A stretch of 64,000 nt of DNA from NCBI GenBank assembly GCA_029449235.1, contig JANATG010000002.1, positions 3,100,001-3,164,000 on the forward strand, written 5' to 3'. Position numbers and translations under genes: made by a program. Every line of letters starts with the position of its first letter. Position 1 is the stretch's first letter. The stretch is from Linnemannia schmuckeri (Eukaryota > Mortierellomycota > Mortierellomycetes > Mortierellales > Mortierellaceae). Of this stretch, positions 49,318 through 62,230 are shown piece after piece. The notes under the pieces are model-generated. The model saw only the letters and a list, made by a program, of their open reading frames with translations. It ran no database searches and had not been told where the DNA came from.

Positions 49318-51048
49318 CTACTTTCTGTACCACATGGTGGTAACACGGCTTCTACGCATCTTCTTCTGAAGCTGGAGCACTCCGTACAGCAATGCCTATC
49401 ATCACACAAAGAAAAAAGGAGTCAGTATGTCGATTTTTATTTCTTTATGTTTCCATTCAGAGTTTGCCCAGTAGCGCAACCAGGTTCATGATCCGTCTTC
49501 CTGAAGGCTTTTGCTATCATGATGTATTCTTCACAGTGATAAATTTCCACAAAGCTTACCTCAGAGGTAGGTGGGCATCCGGGAACATAGATATCGACGG
49601 GGACAATACGATCGCATCCACGGACAACGGAGTACGAGTAATGGTAGTATCCACCTCCGTTAGCGCACGATCCCATCGAAATAACCCAACGAGGCTCAGG
49701 CATCTATTATTCATTTTCGTGTCATAATAGTCGTCCGTTAGTAAACACACATTCACTCTTGCGAATGCTCTTGCTGTTAGTGTTCTTCACATAACATCCC
49801 GCCTATTCAATGATACTATTCTCAGGTTCGTACCTGATCGTAAACCTTGCGGAGAGCGGGAGCCATCTTGTTGGTCAAAGTCCCGGCGACAATCATGACA
49901 TCGGACTGACGAGGGGAGGCACGGAAAACGATTCCGAGACGATCCTGATCGTAACGTCCGGCAGCCATGTGCATCATCTCGACGGCACAGCAGGCCAAAC
50001 CGAAAGTCATGGGCCAGATCGAACCCTCACGACCCCAGTTAATGATCTTATCGACTGTGGAAAGAGCGTACTCTGTTTGCATGTTGTGGTTGTGTTGATT
50101 TGTTGGTGAGGTGATTGTCCATGATTTTCGTGAGCCGTTGATCGTAGGTGGTTACCAAGTGGCAGTGTGTGTGTGACCGAGATCCAGTAGGAGACGACGC
50201 ATGAGTAAGGCGAAATATGGGACATAGAGTAGATGAAAAGGGTCAAAATTTGTTAGAACACTTGATCAATCGTGAGATGTCCTGGATCCAAACGTGAGAT
50301 ATCCTCTTTTGTGTCCCTTGAGTCGCATGCCGATGCTTGGTATGTCCGTTCAAAGGTGCAGAAAAAACGTACCGACGGCGTTGGCGGGCTGGCTGATGGG
50401 TCCGGGGTATGACTTTGCGACGGCTGTTGACATGGTGCGAGTCTGTACTGGGACTATATATCATACAGGAAGCGTGTTCGAATAAAGGTTAGAACAAGGG
50501 TGTTCTCAGGCAGCCAAAATAGTAAGAAAACACTTAGCGCACAAAACAGCATAGTAAGGAGTAACAGACCTTGCTCCTCCTTCTCGGAGACCAAGCCAAA
50601 GTGGCGGATCTGTTGGGTGGCCATGGGCTTCAAGGCAGTACGGGCAGCTAAGTTGTGATGTAATTCCAGTGCATACAAGGGAAAACAGAGCAGTTTTAGT
50701 CGGCAGTTTTTTTCTTCGGTAGATCAGCCGTCATCCCTGAACTGTTGTTGAGGTCATGAGTTTGTAGAGTTCGTTGATGTAGAAGACAGCAGAGACGCAG
50801 TAATGGTTGCATGGACATGTAGGGATGTTCATCGAAACGGAATAGTCCGAGAAGGGGAGGATGTAGGATCTCCGAGATTTGGGATGTAGTGTGTTGTGAG
50901 TTCGGAGGAATGCGATTCCGGGTTCTTGAGTGTGTTGTTTTATTGTTGTGCTTGTTGTATTTTTGACAGTAAAGTCGGCTGCGTTGATGTGGATGGATAT
51001 CTGCCTATTACCTGCGCTCGACATGCGCAATCCGACGGTAGAGAGCAT
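49318..51048 (-). CDS. NDUFS7: NADH:ubiquinone oxidoreductase 20 kDa subunit (NDUFS7/PSST), mitochondrial
   Basis: Six exons on the minus strand: 51048-51012, 50647-50570, 50453-50373, 50072-49834, 49703-49560, 49395-49318; 218 aa, the usual length. The subunit carries iron-sulfur cluster N2, which passes electrons to ubiquinone in complex I. The first ~70 residues (MLSTVGLRMSSAARTALKP and on) are Arg/Ser/Ala-rich, a mitochondrial presequence. The mature part has the cluster ligands in FGLACCAVEMMHMA, SMGSCANGGGYYHYS and VDIYVPGCPPTSE, four cysteines in all, and the quinone-site sequence RASPRQSDVMIVAGT. It ends MWYRK. All junctions are GT-AG and in phase. Exons 1-3 (37, 78 and 81 nt) encode the poorly conserved presequence. 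Confidence 0.95.
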
Positions 51049-52597
51049 GATGTATATATTAAAGAAGAGTGGAGTGAGAGGAAAAGGCAAAGGTGATGAT
51101 GTGGGACACTTCGGCGTTTCTCATTTTCTCTCCTCCACTCTTTGAATGGGAAAGGCGGACAGAGAGCGATCCGGAATTAGTGAAAAAAAAACTGAAACGT
51201 CACCGTATTTTCGAATCGGTGTGATTGAAACTAATTTGTGGGGAATGTATCCACAGGAATCGACAAATAACAACATTCAGTTAAACGCTTGACTGACAGG
51301 GCTGCAGATTTTTCTCTCTTGAGCGCCATATTGTTTGTACAAGGAGCCATGTTTGTAGACCAATTGAACAATGATACAAGTGGAAGGAAGATCGAACAAG
51401 CTGTTCTGATACTGCGTATCCATCCTCCTGTTCGTCGATTTTTCAAACAGCCAACCATTCTCATAATAATTCATGAAGCACGTGGACCGTCGTTTGTTTC
51501 TTTGTTATCAGGTTCTTTATTGCGTTCATCATGCTCATAACACATCTATCATACAGTGGCCTTGCAAAAAAAAGTTTACCTATCAATCTGGAAGAGTAAA
51601 AGAAAAACAAATAAAGGCGTTAATGACTGAAAAAGATCAACGCGGATCAACGTAACACGACGTTGTTGTTATTTGTATAAAGGTGTTCAGTTTCGGACGC
51701 TTGATCTCATTGGAAATCGAATTGAGCTGGGTTAAAGTAGCATGAAAGCGTGAATCATCATATTGATGAGGAAGGGGAGAAGAAAGGGAGCCAGGAAGTG
51801 TTCAATTGATACAAGGATAAATGCGCGAGAGTTTACCTTTTTGGATCTTGTTTGCGAGTGAGTTTTGAGATCAGTTTTCACGGAATCAGGAATCGATCTT
51901 ACTGAAGAAGGGGGAGTGTTGTGTAAAACCGTGGAAGGAAAGGGAAGAGCAGCGGAAGAGGTTGAGAAGATGAAAAGGAAGGAAGAAGAAAGAAAAAAAA
52001 CTTTTCCACGGCGGTGGTTTTTATCACCCAACGCGTTCAAGCCGGTGGTAGTCACGTGAAGGTAGATATCTCGGACGCAATTCTGTTTTATGGGGTGGGA
52101 GCATTTGCCATCCCTGCAATCCAATGATAGAAACGCGTCTGAAACTCAAGAACAAAGAAAGGATGAAGGAGAGAGGCTGTGTCGGTTGACTCAGTCGTCT
52201 TTTTAGGTGGTAAACGAATACTAGACAGCAGAGACAGACCTGGCGTTGGTAGGAAAATAGTTTTTGAACACAAGTCAGCTCAAATTGCAAAAGAAACGAA
52301 AAGAAGTGAAAAAGCAGTCTTCGTTCCCTTTTCCCGCCCCTCTTTCAAAAATACAAAAGCGTTCATGACCCTTGTTTTTTGTTTGATTGTCTGTTTGCTG
52401 TAAAGTTCCTCGCTGGACCGCACTTCCTGTTGCACCTTCACACATCCACACTCACGCACCCTCTCCACTTTGTCCTTTTTAATCTTCACCACCACATCGC
52501 TACAACTGCATACTTTCGCAAAATCTAATCACACTCACACAAAAACACACCATAACAACAACAAACAAAACAACAAACAAGCAAAACACCACAGACC
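51049..52597. promoter_or_regulatory. Divergent promoter region between NDUFS7 and sirtuin
   Basis: 1.55 kb between two start codons. The sirtuin side (52390-52597) is a C/A-rich, G-poor leader. Around 51230-51540 base composition is more even than in the flanks, but frames of about 80 codons on both strands look unlike proteins. No specific element is recognised. Confidence 0.45.
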
Positions 52598-55500
52598 ATG
52601 TCGCAACAAGCCATGCCAACCTCACAACAACAGCAGGAAAACGACGATCCTCCCCCGTCCCAGAACGGGACTACTACCGCCACCAACACAACTAAAATAG
52701 GGTCACAACTCAAGGTTAACACTGAACTTACCTCAGCTGCACCTTCCTCCTCATCTTCTCGGCCTCCACCCCCACTACCGAGCACAAGTCGCCCAGACTC
52801 GCCCGTCAGCAGGAAACGGACTGAAAACCTCGACAGCTACGATCCATCATTCTCTGCTAAGGACCAGGGCTTCCTGAGCAGCTCCCAGAATGGAACCTTC
52901 CCTCCCTCGAAAAAGTCAAAGACTTCGTCTCCGCCGCTCCTCTCGCCTAGGCTGTCGCAGGCAAACATGTCCGAGTACAGATCCACCCAGGAATCTCCTC
53001 TCTCCCCTCAGACTTCGCCGATCATTGATCCATATCCCGACGATGCCGATACTGTGTCACCTCCGCTTCTCGATATTCGTTCTCCTCCGCTTTTAGTCAG
53101 GGCACGCACGATGGAAGAGATGAAGACAGTTCTGCCTGCTCCTTTCACTCGGCATGGCTCTTCAATTCTCGACAGCATGGCTAAATCAAGCGAGACCGCG
53201 ATTGGAAACCTGACGCTGGGCTCCTCTTCCTCCGCAGGGCGGACACATCTCACAGAACGCGCCATGGGCGTCATTACCAGCAACCCCAGCAGCCGGCAAG
53301 GAAGTCCCGTCGTTGCGATGAAGAGCCGAGAGACTACTCCAATGATGGTCGAGGATGAACACCATCTTGCCGGTCATAGCAGCCAACAACATGCTTCAAC
53401 ATTAGGATTCCCCCAACGATACCCAAACCATGCATTAGAAGCTTCGCCGAGCCCAAGCGACTGCACGTCTAGTTCAGAGGAAGCCCGAAACCTCACAGAG
53501 ATATTGGCGGATACCGTGGCGACGTATTGTTCAGACTCGGATGATGACTACACACCAGACGCTGATACGACGGTAGATGAGTTCAGCAATAGGGTGGATT
53601 CATCCTCTGGCGAGGAAGAGGACGACGATAGCTTTACAGAGATCGACGCTGACAACATTAACGTACCTGATGCACCCTACATCGAGTCATTCCTTTCTCA
53701 GTCCGGTGGCCGCTACAGTCCTGAAGACTATATGGGTGGTGAAGTCACTGAGGACCATCTAGAAATGATTGTGGAGGAAGCTCGAGCCTATGGTACGTTT
53801 ACTGGCAACAATGGTATGTGTATGTTGTTCGACAATGACTTTGTCACCGCTAACATACTTCTCATTCTTTTTTTTTTCTTATTAGGCATTGAGCGCGTTA
53901 TCGGACGATATATTCTGGGCAGCATCTTCTCAGTGAAACAACTCCTCACAGCATTCAATCCGGACCTTGTAAGTCATTGGAGTCTATGAATTGATATTGT
54001 TGTTCGCGCTTGTATGCATTGGTTCCCATATTAAAATTGTTTTCTATGGCGCGTTTGAACTAACAATATAGAACACCGACGGCGATGAATGGACGGAAAG
54101 AAAATTGATGATGAAGCTTACAGAGGAGTTGCTGATTTCCCTTCGCAGGAAACGGTTGACAGATATTCACACTCTGGAGCAAGTGGCTCAGCTACTTCGA
54201 AACTCCAAGCGGATTATGGTTCTCACAGGCGCAGGAGTATCGGTCTCGTGCGGCATTCCCGACTTTCGATCTCCTGATGGTATCTATTCGCGACTTCAGG
54301 AATTCAACCTGCGGGACCCGCAACAAATGTTCGACCTTTCCTTCTTCAAGAGGCGGCCCGAGATCTTTTACTCGTTTGCGAGGGAGATTTTTCCTAGCAA
54401 CTTCATGCCAAGTCCGTCGCACAGTTTTATCAAACTTTTGGAGGACAAGGGCAAGCTACTTCGAAATTACACTCAGAACATTGACACGCTGGAACAACGA
54501 GCCGGCATCCAAAAAGTTTTGCAGTGCCACGGTAAGATACTGTTAATGATATACATTTGCGAACTAAATTATCAATTGTCGCTGTATACTCACACCAGTT
54601 GGCTGCTCTGTCTTGTCTTCTTCAATGATAGGATCGTTTGCGACTGCCAGTTGCTTGCGCTGTCGCCGTCAGGTCCCAGGTGATGACATCAAGGAGGCAA
54701 TCTTTAATCAGGAGGTAGCTTACTGCACAGTTTGCCCACCCCCAAGTCCGTCTGACTTTGCTCCAAAGTTCAGGGAGGCGTACTACTCTTCTGATGAGGA
54801 ATCGGACTCGGACTCGGACGGCTCCAACTACAATGCGCCACCGCCTCCACCTTTGATGAAGCCTGACATCATCTTTTTCAAGGAGCAGCTCACATCAGCC
54901 TTTCATGACTGTCTGGACGAAGATCGGGACCAAGTTGATTTGCTTATTGTCATGGGAACCAGTCTCAAGGTTGCTCCTGTTAACAGTATCATCGGTGAGT
55001 AAACCAACTATCATCATTCGTCTCAGGATCCTCGACAATCACTGCTTTTTCTTTTGTCATTAACATAACGCAATCACTCTTTTTATTGTTAGACGCGCTC
55101 CCGGCTAACATTCCGCAGATCTTGATCAACCGGACGCCTCTTACGCACATGGAGTTTGATGTCCAACTGCTGGGCGACAGCGATACCATTGTGGCGGAGC
55201 TTTGCAGGATGGCTGGATGGGAATTAAAGCATGAGAAACTGCCTAACGGTACCTCTAACGTACCCGACATGGACATCAACACAAATCTCGATGGATCGGG
55301 CAAGGGAGGTCGCGCACACTGGGAGCATTTTGAACCATACACGTACGTCTTTGAAGGTGGTAGTCTCGAAGACATTGAATACGAGGTCATGCTTGCACAG
55401 ATCGCTCAGCAGGGTCTTTTACGAGACTTTGAGATGTTGAGAGAAAGCGACGGCAGCGATGCGGATGACGAAGGCCTTGACGCGAGTACACAATTTCAAG

Positions 55501-56114
55501 GAGCGCGGTTTGGAAGTGCGGATCCCATGGAGACCGATGAGAGTCAGGGAGCTGTTCGCGGATCACTGTCAGCAATGAATGAGACGATAGGAGTGACAGG
55601 AATCCATGCGGGCATGGCAACAGGAACGACGGAGCCACGGTCAGGAGACTTGGCAGAAATCCACTTGACACATCAAGAAGACTCATTTGCATCGCATGAT
55701 CACTCTCAGCGGTTACGGTCGGATGATGAAGTAGAGATCATTGACAAGTACACAGAGAAGATGCCTCGCGACGTGTGTGAAGGTCGATCGATGTCTATTT
55801 TGGATGGTACTCACGATTCGACAGCAACTAGCCTTGGTCAGGATTTCGAGAATAGCTTTATGCTTGAACATCGATCGGATGCAGAGCTTCGCGCAATTAT
55901 GGAGGATCCGTTATTGGAGGAAGAACAGGAAGGAGTGAAGAGGGAGAGCGACGACAGTGACAACGAGACGTTGTTCTTTCATACGCCCAATGGCTCGTTC
56001 CAGACGCCGGGCTTCCTCGGATCGCAGTCGGCTCTGAGTCTGGAGGAGGATGACGAAGATCTGGCGGGCCTCTCCCAACAAAGCTTTCATGAAGCAGATC
56101 TGTTTTCTCAGTAA
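52598..56114 (+). CDS. Class I sirtuin (Sir2/Hst1/SIRT1-like) NAD-dependent deacetylase, long form
   Basis: Five exons: 52598-53792, 53886-53968, 54072-54531, 54632-54994, 55093-56114; 1040 aa. Sir2 enzymes remove acetyl groups from histones and other proteins using NAD. The core lies in about residues 395-760: YGIERVIGRYILGS (the Sir2/SIRT1 N-terminal signature), GAGVSVSCGIPDFRS near 480, TQNIDTLEQRAG, the catalytic His 579 in LQCHGS, zinc cysteines 587, 590, 611 and 614, GTSLKVAPV and LINRTP. A Ser/Asp-rich, proline-rich insert of about 35 residues interrupts the usual sequence right after the last zinc cysteine. The ~390-residue N-terminus (S, P and T-rich, SP sites) and the ~280-residue acidic C-terminus are disordered. 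A second donor at 53814, 21 nt downstream of 53793, would add seven residues in frame inside the conserved YGIERV motif. Confidence 0.92.
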
Positions 56115-57365
56115 TTGTTGTAATAGACAAGTGCTAATGTACAGTATTACCATCAGATCATTATCAGTTTTGACAAGGAGCAGCCTGTTTCGATTATCGA
56201 TCTAAGGAGTCAAGATGTTCGTTCGTCGTTGCTTGAAAAAATGAAGGAAGAAGAAGGGACGACATTAAAACCCCGGTGCCCATCGGTCTCTGCCCTGGTG
56301 CGGCGAGTGGATGATGACTGAGGGAATGGGCGGGTGAGGATATTCTCATATGAGAGAGAGTGAGCTGTTGTATCGTGTACGTGTGGTGTCCACGCGTTCT
56401 GTACGTAAGAACTGACTCCCGCTTTTAGTCTTTATTAACCTTTGTTCGTTTGTCGTTCTTTCTTTTTTGTTTCTTCAACTTTTTATCTTTTCTTGGTCCA
56501 CCACACGCCCTTGGTCCAGGTACTTTCAAAACGAACACTCCTCTTCTCTAATTCATTACCCTTACACACATTACTCCTTCATTCCCATATACACATCAGA
56601 TTCACTCTCCATCAACACAGCACTCAACTCCTACTTACCACTCTCTTTCTTACTCCAGTCGTTTCACACAACTGCGGATACGCTTTTATTACTACTTTGT
56701 GAAAACACCACTCGACCATATCTCTTCTTCGTTCTCTCTGAGCTGCGCTGTTTCTGTTCCTGTATGTGTGTCTACATATGCAGTAGTAATATTATGGTGG
56801 CAATGACTAATAGTACGCCTCTTTGAAAGTCCCGTTACTTGTTCTCTCCACGCACGCCTCTCCTTCAACTTCCTTTCTACGCCTTCTGGCACTTACCGGG
56901 TGTTCATTCAAGCGCGACCCGGTCCTACCCGTTTTCCTTCTCCTTATACGCTTGTGAAGCAAATGACTGACATGACTCAAAAACCAGCACACCCCAACGC
57001 ATCATGAACATGCCCCACTCAAACATAGAAACCCCACTTTTGTCACACAACATACTCGCATACGAAAAAAATGGAAATACTTTGTCATGGCACAATGAAA
57101 GTAAACAGAGACCTGATCAGCTATTTATTTTTTGTGTGCGTGTGTGTTGTTCAGAAACTGGGCTCCCTTTTGTCCACTACCCCACGCGGGTTCTGTGTCC
57201 TTGTTGCTCATACACAGAATTGTGTACAGAATGGAACCATACTAAACCCACCTTCACCAACCTTGTGCTCACACTCTTTCTCTCTTTTCTTTTCTTCTTT
57301 GTTGTTCTTTCGTCTTCATCATACAGAAAAGAAGAAAAATACCTCGATCTCGCTAAACACACATC
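56115..57365. promoter_or_regulatory. Sirtuin 3' UTR and ATP-citrate lyase promoter
   Basis: 1.25 kb. The right part (about 57265-57365) is pyrimidine-rich then A-rich up to the ATG, like the Hsp110 leader. Frames here are short and without protein character. Confidence 0.5.
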
Positions 57366-60300
57366 ATGTCTGCAAAGGCCGTTCGTGAGTACGACGGAAA
57401 GCTGTTGTTGGCACATTGGTTGCTTCGCACACCCATCCCTGCCACTAGCGTCTCCACCACCGGATCCAAGTTTGTCCAGCCTGCTACTCGTCTGGCTCAT
57501 GTCAAGATCGACACTGCCCTCCTCAACACCGAGCCCACTGTCTTTGCTCAACATGTCCAGACCTTGCTTGACCATTTGGAGCAAACCCACCCTTGGTTGT
57601 TGACCAGCAAGTTGGTCGCCAAGCCTGATCAATTGATCAAGCGTCGTGGAAAGAGCGGTCTATTGTTGCTCAATGCCGATTGGGCACAGGTCAGAACCTG
57701 GATTGCTGCACATGCCGGCAAGGATGTCGTTGTAAGTGTTTCTCCATTGTTCACTTTGTCGGCTGGAATCTACAGAAGGAGAAGCAATAACATGCAACAG
57801 CAGGATTAAAAGTGGGCTGATAATAGTGGAGAAGAGTGGGAATAATTGTTGACAGCCGAAGTCGGCTTGATTGGTGGTTGGTTCGCCTTTTTTTTTTCTC
57901 GTTCGACGGCGATGGCGCGAAAAAGGGGGATGGGTGTTCTCAGTGAACAAGCCGAGTTGTCTTTGTTCGTTGGGGCTACATGGATTTAGCATGATTCGGT
58001 TTCAACTAAAACCCCTTTTTTTCAATTTGATAGGTTGACTCTGTCGCTGGTGTCCTCAAGACCTTCTTGGTCGAGCCCTTCATCCCCCACCCCGCCAATA
58101 CCGAGTACTACATCTGCATCAACTCGGATCGTGAGGGCGATAATATTCTCTTCACACACGAGGGAGGAATCGAGGTTGGCGATGTCGATGCCAAGGCATT
58201 GAAGCTCCAGGTCAAGGTTACTGACACCTTCCCTACCCCTACTGCCATCCAGTCGACCCTCTTGACTCACGTTCCCGCTGCTAAGCACGATGTCTTGATC
58301 GACTTTATTACCCGCCTTTACGCTGTCTACATTGACCTCCACTTCACCTACCTCGAGATCAATCCCTTGGTCGTCTTGGACCCTACCCCTGAGCACCCCG
58401 CCCAGGTCTACTACTTGGATCTGGCTGCCAAGGTTGATCAGACTGCCGAGTTTGAGGCTGGTCCCAAGTGGGCCTTTGCCAGAGCTCCCCAGAACATTGG
58501 ACTCATCGCTGCTGGATCCGCCCAGGGTGTTGATGCGGGCCCACCATTGGATTTTCCCGCTCCATTCGGTCGTGAGTTGACCAAGGAGGAGGCATATGTT
58601 CAGGAGCTGGATTCCAAGACCGGAGCCTCGCTCAAGTTAACCATTTTGAATAAGGACGGACGTATCTGGACCATGGTTGCCGGAGGCGGAGCCTCTGTCG
58701 TCTACAGGTAAGCTTGGTTTTTCTTTGACTTCGTTTTATTTGTATGGCTTTTTCTTCATGATGAGAAGGCGCAAATTTATTGACGCATTCTTTTTTTTAC
58801 ATTTAATGATTAGTGATGCTATTGCTGCACTGGGACAGGCGAATGAGTTGGCTAACTACGGAGAGTACTCAGGAGCACCCACAGAGACCCAGACTTACGA
58901 ATACGCCAAGACCATTCTCGACTTGATGACCCGCTCGATTGTGATCCACCCTCTCGGAAAGGTCTTGATCATTGGAGGAGGTATCGCCAACTTTACCAAC
59001 GTCGCCTCGACCTTCAAGGGTATTGTCCGTGCCTTGACCGAGTTCAAGCAGCCCTTGATCGCCCATAAGGTCCGCATCTTTGTCCGTCGCGGTGGTCCCA
59101 ACTACCAGGAGGGTCTTCGCTCGATGCGCCAGCTTGGCGAGACCTTGGGCGTCGAGATCCAGGTCTTTGGTCCCGAGACTCACATCACCGAGATTGTTCC
59201 ATTAGCCTTGACTGGAAAGACTTCAGGATTGGATCAGTCCGGCGCTGCCACTCCCAGCACCCCCTTGTCGTCGGGCAACTTGCTTCAGGATCAGCTCTTG
59301 GGCAACAACACTCCCTTGAACGCCGGCTCGCGTGCTTCTTCGCCACCCCCCCTGGAGGAGAGGATGACCTATTTCCAGGAGCAGAACGCTGATGCTACTG
59401 AGAGTGGTCACGACGAGAACACGCCATTCACTGCCCACACTCGGTCCTTCATCTACGGTATGCAGCCCCGTGCTGTCCAGGGCATGCTCGACTTTGACTT
59501 TATCTGCAAGCGTGAGGTTCCCTCGGTCGCTGCTATGGTTTATCCCTTTGGAGGCGCTCACGTTCAAAAATTCTACTGGGGTACCAAGGAGACATTGTTG
59601 CCCGTGTTCACATCGCTGGACGAAGCTATTGCTAAGTTCCCCGAGGTCGACACCGTCGTCAACTTTGCCTCGTGCCGTTCGGTCTACGACTCGACTCGGG
59701 AGATCTTCAAGCACTCGAAGCAGATCCGCACCATTTCGATCATTGCTGAGGGTGTCCCAGAGCGTCGTGCCCGCCAAATCTTGTGGGAGGCCAGGGAGCG
59801 CAACGTGTTAGTGATTGGACCAGCCACTGTCGGAGGCATCAAGCCTGGATGCTTCAAGATTGGAAACACTGGAGGAATGATGGACAACATTGTCTCGTCC
59901 AAGTTGTACCGCCCTGGTTCGGTCGCCTACGTGTCCAAGTCTGGAGGAATGTCGAATGAGTTGAACAACATTATCTCGCGCACGACCGACGGTGTCTACG
60001 AGGGAGTTGCCATTGGAGGAGATCGTTACCCCGGATCGACTTTTATTGATCATTTGCTCCGCTACGAGAAGGATCCCGGATGCAAGATGTTGGTCCTTTT
60101 GGGAGAGGTCGGAGGTGTGGAGGAGTACCGTGTCTGTGAGGCGATCAAGAACGGAACCATTCGCAAGCCTGTCATCGCCTGGTGCATTGGCACCTGCGCC
60201 AAGATGTTTGCGACTGAGGTTCAGTTTGGACACGCCGGAGCCTTGGCCCAGTCTGACTTGGAGACCGCCGATGCCAAGAACCGTGCCCTCCGCGCTGCCG

Positions 60301-61301
60301 GCGTCATTGTCCCCGAGACCTTTGAGAAGCTTCCTTTGGTCTTGAGCCAGACCTACCAGCAATTGGTCAAGAAGGGCGTCATCACCGTTCGCTCTGAACC
60401 CGAGACACCCAAGATCCCCATCGATTACTCCTGGGCCCAGGAGTTGGGACTTGTCCGCAAGCCTGCCTCATTCGTGTCGACCATTTGCGATGACCGTGGA
60501 CAGGAGCTATTGTACGCCGGAATGAGGATCTCGGATGTGTTCAAGGAGGATATTGGTATCGGAGGAGTCCTTTCGCTCCTTTGGTTCAAGCGTCGTCTTC
60601 CCGACTATGCCTGCAAGTTTATTGAGATGGTCCTCATGTTGACTGCTGACCATGGTCCTGCCGTTTCTGGAGCCCATAACACGATCGTCACTGCTCGTGC
60701 TGGCAAGGACCTTGTCTCGTCGTTGTGCGCTGGTCTGTTGACGATTGGGGACCGCTTCGGAGGAGCTCTTGATGGAGCTGCTGAGCAGTTCTCGTCTGCT
60801 TATGATAAGTCGTTGTCGCCTCGCGAGTTTGTGTCGTCGATGAGGAAGCAGAACAAGTTGATTCTGGGTATTGGCCACAAGATCAAGTCGCGCACCAACC
60901 CCGATCTCCGTGTGGAGATCATCAAGAACTACGCCAAGACTCACTTCCCCGCCACGCCTGTGCTGGACTATGCATTGGCGGTCGAGACGATCACGACATC
61001 GAAGAAGGACAACCTGATTCTGAACGTTGATGGAGCGATTGGTATCCTGTTTGTGGATCTGCTGAGGAACTCGAACGCGTTTACGAGGGAGGAGGCCGAG
61101 GAGTACATCAAGATTGGAACGTTGAACGGACTGTTTGTGTTGGGCAGGACGATTGGATTCATTGGCCACTTCTTGGACCAGAAGAGGCTCAAGCAAGGAC
61201 TGTACAGACATCCTTGGGATGATATCTCGTACTTGACGCCTGGTAATGAGTTGGGAAGGACTGTTGCATCCTTGGACTCTATTAATAAGAAGGCTGCCTA
61301 G
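57366..61301 (+). CDS. ACLY: ATP-citrate lyase, single-chain form
   Basis: Three exons: 57366-57731, 58034-58707, 58814-61301; 1175 aa. The enzyme splits cytosolic citrate with CoA and ATP into acetyl-CoA and oxaloacetate, supplying carbon for fatty acids, sterols and protein acetylation. Domains in order: ATP-grasp citryl-CoA-synthetase beta part (KRRGKSGLLLLNADW; EINPLVVLDP), a citrate-binding region (VAGGGASVVY, GKVLIIGGGIANFTNVASTF), a Ser/Thr/Pro-rich linker near residues 485-545 where animal ACLY is phosphorylated, the CoA-ligase part with the phospho-histidine site FGHAGALAQSD (His 820), and the citrate-synthase-like lyase part (DHGPAVSGAHNTIVTARAGK; GIGHKIKSRTNPDLR). Codon use is strongly C-biased, which suggests high expression. 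Ascomycetes split this enzyme in two genes; the fused form fits a basal fungus or basidiomycete. Confidence 0.96.
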
Positions 61302-61913
61302 AGATAGCAGTAGTCAGTTCGCTTTTAAACACATCCACATATTAGTAGTAGGATCCTTCTTTTTCCTTTTTGTTACCCCATTCCTCTTTCAACTTTTTTG
61401 AAGTAAACCATTCTTTTTGAACAAACCTGTTGATGAGCGCTGTTTACTTTGAAGAGAAGGGAAAGGGCGAAGAAAAATAGAATTGTAACGATGGAGGAGC
61501 GAGCACCCAAGGAGGAGGGAGGGAGGGAGGGAAGAATGGAAGAAAAAATGCAGATTTTTTTTTTTTTCCGTCGCACAGCAGTTGCAGAAACCCATTGATC
61601 CACGACCAAGTAACTGTGTTTTTTTTTCCCTTCCTTCCATGATCCACTTCCTCTCCCTCTTTCCCCCTTCTCCCCCTTCCTCACCCCCACTTTTGTTCAG
61701 ATGCTTCCATCCTTCTTTTTTTCCCCTCCATATCGTGTCATGACATGCAAAAGAAGAAGCCCAAAAAGGAAATGATTAAAAACAACACCAAAAAAAAAAA
61801 AAAAAAAAAAAAAACGATTATTGTTGTTGGAGTTGCATTTTATTGGTTGGAGGGGAGGAGGGGAAGAAAACCACGTCGGAGAAATCGGAGGCATTTCGGC
61901 GGGTAATTTAAAT

Positions 61914-61959
<46 letters not shown>

Positions 61960-62230
61960 TTCGCTTGATTTTTCTGGTTGTTAGAAAAGTTTTTTTTGAG
62001 TTTGGTTTGTTTGCGGAAGTGAGGATAGTAGAATAGAAGAATGAGACATAGAAAAGGCAGAGAAAGGCAAAGCAAGCAGGAGGAAAAGGCGGGAAAAAAT
62101 TAAAAAAGTCTGCGTTTCGTTTCGTTTCGTTTCGTTTTGGAATTAAGTCTTTTTTTTACTTTTTTGTCTGTTGTTGTTCTACTATAAGATACTACTAATA
62201 CTACTACAAATATACCAAATCACAACGAGA
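61302..62230. other. Tail-to-tail 3' region with A25, T44 and TTTCG repeats
   Basis: Convergent 3' ends of ATP-citrate lyase and the zinc-finger gene. Repeats: A25 at 61790-61814, T44 at 61915-61958, and a (TTTCG)n run at 62113-62137. No coding potential. Confidence 0.6.
61915..61958. repeat. Homopolymer T44
   Basis: Longest homopolymer in the window, in the 3' region between convergent genes. Confidence 0.9.

Noticed and set aside
51231..51540. Frames of about 80 codons on both strands in the NDUFS7-sirtuin gap
   Set aside because: They overlap each other on opposite strands, neither has a domain or signal peptide, and neither could be extended by splicing.
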